From the NCBI GenBank assembly GCA_002506015.1, contig DAWR01000074.1:16920-28131 (forward strand): a stretch of 11,212 bases of DNA, written 5' to 3'. Every line of letters starts with the position of its first letter. Positions within the stretch are counted from its first letter, which is position 1. The notes below the pieces were generated by a model. That model did not search any database, was not told where the DNA came from, and saw only the letters and a program-made list of their open reading frames with translations. Shown here one piece after another: positions 7,006 through 11,212 of the stretch. Source of the DNA: Candidatus Methanogasteraceae archaeon UBA261 (GTDB lineage Archaea; Halobacteriota; Methanosarcinia; Methanosarcinales; Methanogasteraceae). A program made the position numbers and the translations under genes.

Positions 7006-8088
7006 ATGAAAGAGAATCACATCGCAGAGAAGACGCTGCTTGAGATGATAGAAGAGCTCTACGACCAGTTCGAGAACGGGACGATCCCGGGCGTTGAGAT
7101 ATCCACGAGAACGAAGAAGAATATCGAGTATAACGAGAAGAGCGAGGTCTGGGTGTACGGCGATCAGACCAGCATGAGGAGCGCAAAGACGGTCAAAGGT
7201 GCGTACCACCTGTTGAAGATGGCGTATTCGATAGAACTGCTGATAAACGAGCATCTAAGGCAAAATCGTGGATCCACGCTCCGAGAACTCTATTACATAT
7301 CAGAGAATTGGGATATTGCAAAATTCAAGCAGCAATCAGAGAGCGATAGGCTGATCGAGGATCTTGAGATCGTAACCGCCCTGCAGCGGGAGGACTTCCA
7401 TATCCGCCCCGAGGAGGACGGGGCAACGATGTTCGGACCGATCAGCATAACCGAAAAGACGAAACGAGGCGATCGCCCCATCCATTGTCAGGAGGATGTC
7501 GGCGAGAGCGGCTACCAGATCCCGTTCAGCGTGGACAATGTCAAATTCAAAGACCACGATGCAAAGCTCGTCGTTGCAATTGAGACCGGCGGTATGTACG
7601 CCAGATTAATTGAGAACGGGTTTGATGAGAAATATAATGCGATTCTGGTGCATCTGAAGGGTCAGCCCGCAAGAAGTACCCGTCGCATGGTAAAACGGCT
7701 CAGCGAGGAGTTGTCGCTTCCGGTAGTCGTCTTTACAGACGGCGATCCATGGAGCTACCGAATCTATGCGAGCGTCGCTTATGGGTCGATTAAGAGCGCA
7801 CACCTCTCCGAATATCTTGCAGCGCCAAAAGCGGTGTTTCTCGGCGTGCAGCCGTCTGATATCGTGGAGTACTCGCTCTCAACAGACAAACTGACAGATC
7901 AGGACATTGCAGCGCTGAAGAGCGAACTCACTGATCCGAGGTTCGATACCGATTACTGGAAGGATCAGATCAATCTCCAGCTCAAACTCGGGAAGAAGTC
8001 CGAGCAGCAGGCGTTCGCAGGCAAGGGTCTGGACTTCGTGACTGACACGTATCTGCCTGACCGTCTTTCCGAGATGGGGGTTTTGTGA
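7006..8088 (+). CDS. top6A: DNA topoisomerase VI subunit A
   Basis: A 360-residue Spo11/Top6A protein, the DNA-cleaving subunit of the archaeal type IIB topoisomerase that relaxes and decatenates DNA with ATP. The 5Y-CAP domain carries the catalytic tyrosine in TLRELYYISENW (residues 91-102); by comparison with Spo11 the second tyrosine, Y97, is the nucleophile. The TOPRIM domain shows the metal-binding glutamate in VAIETGG (E193) and the DxD pair in FTDGDPWSYRI (D245, D247). Length is normal for the family and all key residues are present. The start is set by AGGAGGGG at 6989. cobS begins on the base after the stop, so the two are probably one transcript. The B subunit (ATPase), normally next to A in archaea, is absent here; the upstream neighbour is hicBA. 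Confidence 0.95.
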   Translation: MKENHIAEKTLLEMIEELYDQFENGTIPGVEISTRTKKNIEYNEKSEVWVYGDQTSMRSAKTVKGAYHLLKMAYSIELLINEHLRQNRGSTLRELYYISENWDIAKFKQQSESDRLIEDLEIVTALQREDFHIRPEEDGATMFGPISITEKTKRGDRPIHCQEDVGESGYQIPFSVDNVKFKDHDAKLVVAIETGGMYARLIENGFDEKYNAILVHLKGQPARSTRRMVKRLSEELSLPVVVFTDGDPWSYRIYASVAYGSIKSAHLSEYLAAPKAVFLGVQPSDIVEYSLSTDKLTDQDIAALKSELTDPRFDTDYWKDQINLQLKLGKKSEQQAFAGKGLDFVTDTYLPDRLSEMGVL

Positions 8089-8913
8089 ATGCGTGAGTTC
8101 CTCTTTGCCGCCAGGTCCGGTCTGGGATTTTTGACGACGATTCCTGTTGGGATCAGTATGGAAGGGCTCGCCGCCCTTGGCAAGCGGGTGTACCTCTTTC
8201 CAGTGATTGGGGTTCTGATCGGGGTTCTGATCGGGGCGATCGGTCACATCCTCGGATTGTTTCTGCAGTCAGAGATCGCAGCGGTTGGGACAATCGTGGC
8301 ACTGTATTACCTTACCGGCATCAACCACCTCGACGGACTCGCCGATTTTGGAGACGGGGTCGTTGCGCACGGTTCACGCGAAAAAAAGGTGGGTGCGATG
8401 CGCGATGTCTCACTCGGCATCGGCGGGGTCATCTTCTGCGTAATCGTGGTTCTCGGGCTTTTTGCAGCGATTGGCGAGGTGCTGGGTGGTGTTGTGGGTG
8501 TTGTGGGCGGCGGAGCGATGGGACTTGCGGCTGGATTGAGCAGGGGCGGGGGCTTTCTGATGGTGATGGTCGCATCCGAGGTCTGCGCAAAGCAGGCGAT
8601 GCTCACAATCTCCGCATTCGGAAGAAGCATTCATCCGGGGCTGGGATCGATCATGATTGATGAGACGGGGCTTCGTGAGTTCGGGGTAGGGCTCGTATTC
8701 TCAGGCGTAATCTGCTGGGTTGTTCTTGCGGGGTCGGGTCTGCTTCTGCTCGGAAGCGCAATTTTGGTGGCGTTTGTCGTTCTCGGGACTGCGAACCGCA
8801 ACTTCGGCGGGATCAGCGGTGATGTGATCGGGGCAACGAATGAGATTGCGAGAGTGGTTGCGCTGATTGTGGCGGGGGTGTGCGGGGGCTGTGAGATGTG
8901 GGTTGGGGCGTGA
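8089..8913 (+). CDS. cobS: Cobalamin synthase (adenosylcobinamide-GDP ribazoletransferase)
   Basis: A 274-residue polytopic membrane enzyme that joins adenosylcobinamide-GDP to alpha-ribazole (or its phosphate) in the last steps of cobalamin assembly. The family's metal-binding motif HLDGLADFGDG is at residues 80-90, AMRDVSLGIGG at 103-113, and the C-terminal GGISGDVIGATNEIARV at 240-256. The remainder is largely hydrophobic glycine/valine/leucine-rich membrane helices. Length fits CobS (about 250-275). Translation starts on the base after the top6A stop, implying coupling. A small in-frame duplication, GGGGTTCTGATC twice around 8209-8232, gives the GVLIGVLIGA stretch (41-50) inside a membrane helix. 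No other cobalamin gene is in the window. Confidence 0.93.
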   Translation: MREFLFAARSGLGFLTTIPVGISMEGLAALGKRVYLFPVIGVLIGVLIGAIGHILGLFLQSEIAAVGTIVALYYLTGINHLDGLADFGDGVVAHGSREKKVGAMRDVSLGIGGVIFCVIVVLGLFAAIGEVLGGVVGVVGGGAMGLAAGLSRGGGFLMVMVASEVCAKQAMLTISAFGRSIHPGLGSIMIDETGLREFGVGLVFSGVICWVVLAGSGLLLLGSAILVAFVVLGTANRNFGGISGDVIGATNEIARVVALIVAGVCGGCEMWVGA

Positions 8914-8922
8914 GTGGATGTG

Positions 8923-9007
8923 TATATATTGATGGTCACAGTCGTGACCACGCAGCTATATATGGCTGGTCACTCGACTGACCAGAAGTATATAACCGAC
9001 GAGTCAC
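8923..9007. repeat. Array of TATA-like boxes alternating with TGGTCA inverted repeats (about 33-bp period)
   Basis: Within the 255-base gap after cobS, three units can be aligned, starting with TATATAT at 8923, TATATAT at 8957 and TATATAA at 8989. In the first two, GGTCAC follows at exactly the same offset (11 bases) and forms part of an inverted repeat: TGGTCACAGTCGTGACCA (8933-8950) and CTGGTCACTCGACTGACCAG (8966-8985). The third unit keeps only GTCAC (9003-9007) and no second arm. The two inverted-repeat centres are 34 bases apart, about three helical turns. This looks like a cooperative operator, or an iteron-like protein-binding array. No intact gene starts directly downstream on the plus strand; the first is the broken nucleotidyltransferase at 9169. 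The remaining sequence to 9168 is AT-rich, and I recognise nothing further in it. Confidence 0.7.
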
Positions 9008-9168
9008 ATTGCAGTCTTTTCACTATCTTCTGTGATTCGATTCTTCGCTATTTCGCAGGGGCAATTGGAAATCAAGATGACTCAATCGGAGAGCAGCCAT
9101 TGTGATGAAATTCTTTATTATTTTTTGTAGATAATTAACCATGTTTGATTCGCCGCGGTGATATCAAA

Positions 9169-9457
9169 ATGCCCCCCACCACATCGAAGAACTTAAAACC
9201 AGAATCATCCGCACACTAAAACACCACGATGTCACCCGCGCAACCATATTCGGATCTTTTGCGCGGGTGACGCGGAGGAGAACAGCGATTTAGACCTTTT
9301 GGTAGAATTTGTTGGCGAGAAAAACCTGCTCGACCTTGCGAGACTGAAACTGAAACTTGAGGCAGCTCTTGGGAGAAATGTTGACGTGTGCACCTACGAT
9401 GCGTTGCGTCCTGCCATACGCGATCGGATTCTGAGTGAACCGGTGATGGTTCTATGA
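9169..9457 (+). pseudogene. Frameshifted MNT-type minimal nucleotidyltransferase (antitoxin of an MNT/HEPN pair)
   Basis: With two single-base shifts corrected, this reads as a complete ~96-residue MNT protein: an N-terminal helix (HHIEELKTRIIRTLKHH), then IFGSFARGDAEENSDLDLLV, which is the nucleotidyltransferase signature GSFARG...SDxD, then an LLDLARLKLKLEAALGRNVDV segment and a normal end at TGA 9455-9457. As written, the first shift falls between ATG 9169 and HHIEEL in a run of six C (9172-9177; seven would restore frame), and the second at a run of three G (9265-9267; four would restore ARGD). MNT proteins adenylylate and neutralise HEPN toxins. The next gene overlaps the stop as ATGA, as expected for such a pair. 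Both lesions are one base missing from a C or G run, so consensus error is a real alternative to decay. Confidence 0.82.
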
Positions 9458-9525
9458 AGAAAGATCCAAAAGCGTTCATCGGCGCACACAGATTCAGCCC
9501 CTATACGTCTGCAGCAACCTCGTAA
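9454..9525 (+). pseudogene. Truncated HEPN-domain (HepT/DUF86-like) toxin gene start
   Basis: ATG 9454 overlaps the nucleotidyltransferase stop and opens MKKDPKAFI, the usual start of DUF86/HepT HEPN toxins paired with MNT proteins. After about ten codons the similarity ends, and the frame runs into the 3' end of the convergent radical SAM gene, stopping at TAA 9523-9525. No HEPN RNase motif (R-x4-6-H) is present, so no toxin can be made. The break near 9480-9490 lies just outside the radical SAM stop (9494-9496), implying a deletion or rearrangement that removed the rest. The identification rests on a short peptide plus the gene order. Confidence 0.65.
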
Positions 9526-10810
9526 CCGAACGCACATCGCCCCCCTGCTGCCGCGCATCCGATAATACCGCCTGATACAGCTGGTCCGTCAGAATGCTTG
9601 GCACAGCCTTGCACATCTGGGCATGGAGTGTGAGATCGAAGCAGCGCGCCTCACTCTCAGTGAGTTTCAATGCCTTGTACTCGCCCGCGTGCGCAATAAA
9701 CGTCGGATTCTCTGAGTCATCTGTTTTCAGCACAAGCTCTGAGAGATGAGTCCCCGGAATCGGCTCTGCGATGCTCACGAAGACGTCATCCAGGAACGTC
9801 TCCTCGATTAAGCCCTTCGTTGCCTCATAATCACTGGTAGTCTCTGCCGGGTAGCCCACAATAAAGCTCCCGCCAACCTTGACGCCGCACTGTTGTGCAA
9901 GCTCGATCGCATAGACGTTAGCTTCCGAATCAACCCCTTTTCGCATCGTCTTGAGCATACTGTCACTCCCTGACTCGATCCCGTAGTAGACCCAGCCCAT
10001 CGTGAAGTCGTGAATCGCATGCAAGACCTCCTCATTCACGTAATCGACCCGGACGTCGGGGACCGATACGTTTCTCGGACCCATAACACCTGCGATTGCC
10101 TGCAGGAGTTCGATGAACGCACCCGTATTGACGGATCCTGATTTGCCATACTGGTATAGCGAACTCGTTCCGCCGCTTATCGCAATCCTCCGAACACCGC
10201 ACCGCTTGAACTCCTCTATCTCCGCGATGATGTCCTCAATCTCCCTGCTCCGAATCTTCGTACCAAAGAACTTCGGAACCTGGCAGAAGCCACATGCGCC
10301 GATGCAGCCCCTGTGCGTCTCGATGTACGTGTTTGCGCCACGGATACTCTGACCTCCGATGTCATCCGGTATCAGCGGCATCGGTCTCTCGATTTTCGCG
10401 GGCTTTGGCTCTGTTAAGATGATTTCTCCATCGTTTCTGAATGCGATTCCTGCGATATCCTCTGAAACTCCATTATTCAGAAGTTCGACCGTTGACTCCT
10501 CGCCTTCCCCGACGATGACCGCGTCAACATCCAGTTCTCCCAGGACGATGTCCGGGTATGCGCTGATCGGACCTCCTGCATAGATCAACCGGTCGCCCCG
10601 GGCTGCGGAGCTGGATACAAAATTTCGGATCCGCTCATCGAGGAGGTGAAGTGTTGAGTAGAGGCTCAGCAGTATCACGTCAGCATCAGTCTCGGCGGCG
10701 TCATCCGGATTTTTGGTGAGCGTCGCATCAAATCCTGCATCCCTGACGACTCCGCCAATCACCATTGCGCCATAAGTGTAGAGGTCGGGGGAGACGATTG
10801 TAATCTTCAT
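9494..10810 (-). CDS. B12-binding domain / radical SAM enzyme (methanogen-type, possible MCR-modifying methyltransferase)
   Basis: A 438-residue protein with an N-terminal cobalamin-binding Rossmann-like domain (MKITIVSPDLYTYGAMVIGGV, AGGPISAYPD at 78-87, VGEGEES at 100-106) followed by a radical SAM domain. The iron-sulfur motif is C169-x3-C173-x2-C176 in THRGCIGACGFCQ, followed by SGGTSSLYQYG (212-222), YYGIESGSD (275-283) and GSFIVGYPAETTSDYE (314-329). The classical DxHxxG cobalamin motif is not seen. The overall plan resembles methanogen B12/radical SAM proteins, a group that includes the methyltransferase acting on a glutamine of methyl-coenzyme M reductase; that specific assignment is a hypothesis. 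No mcr gene is in the window. A TATA box lies about 30 bases before the ATG. The gene converges on the MNT/HEPN remnant. Confidence 0.88.
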   Translation of the reverse strand: MKITIVSPDLYTYGAMVIGGVVRDAGFDATLTKNPDDAAETDADVILLSLYSTLHLLDERIRNFVSSSAARGDRLIYAGGPISAYPDIVLGELDVDAVIVGEGEESTVELLNNGVSEDIAGIAFRNDGEIILTEPKPAKIERPMPLIPDDIGGQSIRGANTYIETHRGCIGACGFCQVPKFFGTKIRSREIEDIIAEIEEFKRCGVRRIAISGGTSSLYQYGKSGSVNTGAFIELLQAIAGVMGPRNVSVPDVRVDYVNEEVLHAIHDFTMGWVYYGIESGSDSMLKTMRKGVDSEANVYAIELAQQCGVKVGGSFIVGYPAETTSDYEATKGLIEETFLDDVFVSIAEPIPGTHLSELVLKTDDSENPTFIAHAGEYKALKLTESEARCFDLTLHAQMCKAVPSILTDQLYQAVLSDARQQGGDVRSVTRLLQTYRG

Positions 10811-10813
10811 GAG

Positions 10814-10844
10814 TGGTCACATCTGGATGCGGTCAGGATATATA
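10814..10844 (-). promoter_or_regulatory. Promoter of the radical SAM gene with a TGGTCAC site
   Basis: On the minus strand TATATAT (10844-10838) is followed by CC and TGACC (10835-10831) and then GTGACCA (10820-10814) just before ATG 10810. The TATA position predicts transcription starting near 10815, so GTGACCA would overlap the start site. TGGTCAC beside a TATATAT box repeats the components of the array at 8923-9007, suggesting the same regulator could act at both. Confidence 0.5.
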
Positions 10845-10917
10845 GCTTGCTGGAGGCGGTACGTGATCCTGTGTTTTTGTAGTTGGACAAGACGTATGTG
10901 TTTAGAGGGGGCGAAAA

Positions 10918-10969
10918 AACCACGAGATTTCATGAAATTTCACGAGATTAACACAGAAATCTTGTGGTT
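10918..10969. repeat. 10-bp-periodic repeat that also forms a 14-bp inverted repeat
   Basis: Four successive 10-mers are visible from 10921: CACGAGATTT, CATGAAATTT, CACGAGATTA and ACACAGAAAT. The outer ends, AACCACGAGATTTC (10918-10931) and GAAATCTTGTGGTT (10956-10969), are inverted copies with one mismatch, and ATTTCATGAAAT inside is a perfect palindrome. It resembles the short CACGAR-type repeats scattered in many environmental genomes. It ends at the point where the transposase fragment stops. Confidence 0.65.
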
Positions 10970-11212
10970 AGTAAGCTCCATGCAAACTGAAATTGGTCGT
11001 GTCTGTGTGAAGCACGTGCGTACCAAACGAGACATGATTCATGGATTCCAAGACTATCCGGTTGAAAAATTCAGTGCAACCCTATTCATAGATTATATCC
11101 AGAGTTCTTCCGAGTACATCGTCGTTAAGGTGTTCCGGAAGCACGCCGTCCCCCAGCAATCGTTCCGTTGGGAGATTTTCGAAATATTCAGAGTAAAGAT
11201 ATAATCTGCTTT
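10968..11212 (-). pseudogene. Decayed transposase 5' fragment (IS1634/DUF4277-like), upstream part beyond the window
   Basis: Reading the minus strand from the right edge gives YSEYFENLPTERLLGDG, then PEHLNDDVLGRTLDIIYE, an in-frame TAG (11084-11082), and then LHTDTTNFSLHGAY ending at TAA (10970-10968). The PEHLNDDVLGRTLD phrase and the HxDTTxFSxHG phrase (which carries the first catalytic aspartate of the DDE triad) are hallmarks of IS1634-type transposases. Only this front part is present; the rest of the catalytic domain is missing and replaced at 10970 by the short periodic repeat. The premature TAG and the 3' truncation mark it as dead. Family assignment is by recognised phrases only. 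Confidence 0.75.

Noticed and set aside
8923..9007. Short CRISPR array
   Set aside because: The shared sequence is TATA plus an inverted repeat with only two or three degenerate units and no unique spacers of constant length; no cas genes are in the window.
8914..9105. 63-codon frame directly after the cobS stop
   Set aside because: It starts at GTG, runs through the TATA/inverted-repeat array and has no coherent protein features; the non-coding reading explains the region better.
11082..11084. Pyrrolysine-encoding TAG in a working transposase
   Set aside because: The fragment lacks most of the catalytic domain and ends at a TAA, so there is no sign of a functional product.
10809..11204. 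131-codon plus-strand frame at the right end
   Set aside because: It covers the radical SAM promoter and the antisense of a recognisable transposase fragment; its product has no family features.

Overview
The window looks like a euryarchaeal chromosome, most plausibly from a methanogen or methane/alkane-oxidising relative (Methanomicrobia-like). The evidence is an archaeal DNA topoisomerase VI A subunit, BRE/TATA-type promoters sitting close to start codons (leaderless or nearly leaderless genes), archaeal-style corrinoid and molybdopterin cofactor genes, a B12-binding radical SAM enzyme of a methanogen-like type, and a very large Asn-glycosylation-sequon-rich secreted protein. The taxonomic call is inference; no rRNA or tRNA gene is visible.

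Layout. (1) Positions 1-5489, minus strand: one uninterrupted reading frame of at least 1829 codons. It starts with a signal peptide and runs off the left edge. It encodes a mosaic surface protein: Ig-like modules, a von Willebrand factor A (vWA) domain with a duplicated metal-site motif, a proprotein-convertase/PPC-like domain apparently split by a DNRLRE-like domain, and a second vWA-like domain apparently split by a PPC-like module plus four ~100-residue repeats. (2) Positions 5656-6261, plus: mobA, divergent from the giant gene. (3) Positions 6330-6868, plus: an AT-richer hicBA toxin-antitoxin pair with its own promoter. (4) Positions 7006-8913, plus: topoisomerase VI subunit A (without its usual B-subunit neighbour), then cobS starting immediately after the stop codon. 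(5) Positions 8914-9168: non-coding, with a striking array of about 33-bp units, each a TATA-like box followed by an inverted repeat on TGGTCA. (6) Positions 9169-9525, plus: remnants of an MNT/HEPN toxin-antitoxin pair; the nucleotidyltransferase carries two single-base frameshifts and the HEPN toxin stops after about ten recognisable codons. (7) Positions 9494-10810, minus: a B12-binding radical SAM enzyme. (8) Positions 10811-11212: its promoter, a short 10-bp-periodic repeat that also forms an inverted repeat, and a decayed transposase 5' fragment with an in-frame TAG, running off the right edge.

The housekeeping genes (mobA, top6A, cobS, radical SAM) are separated by mobile or selfish material (hicBA, MNT/HEPN remnant, transposase remnant), so this looks like an archaeal core segment with accessory insertions at nearly every gene boundary. 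There is no obvious single pathway; top6A and cobS are probably co-transcribed, and cobS supplies cobalamin of the kind the radical SAM enzyme is expected to use. The most unusual items are the nested giant vWA protein and the TATA/inverted-repeat array downstream of cobS.
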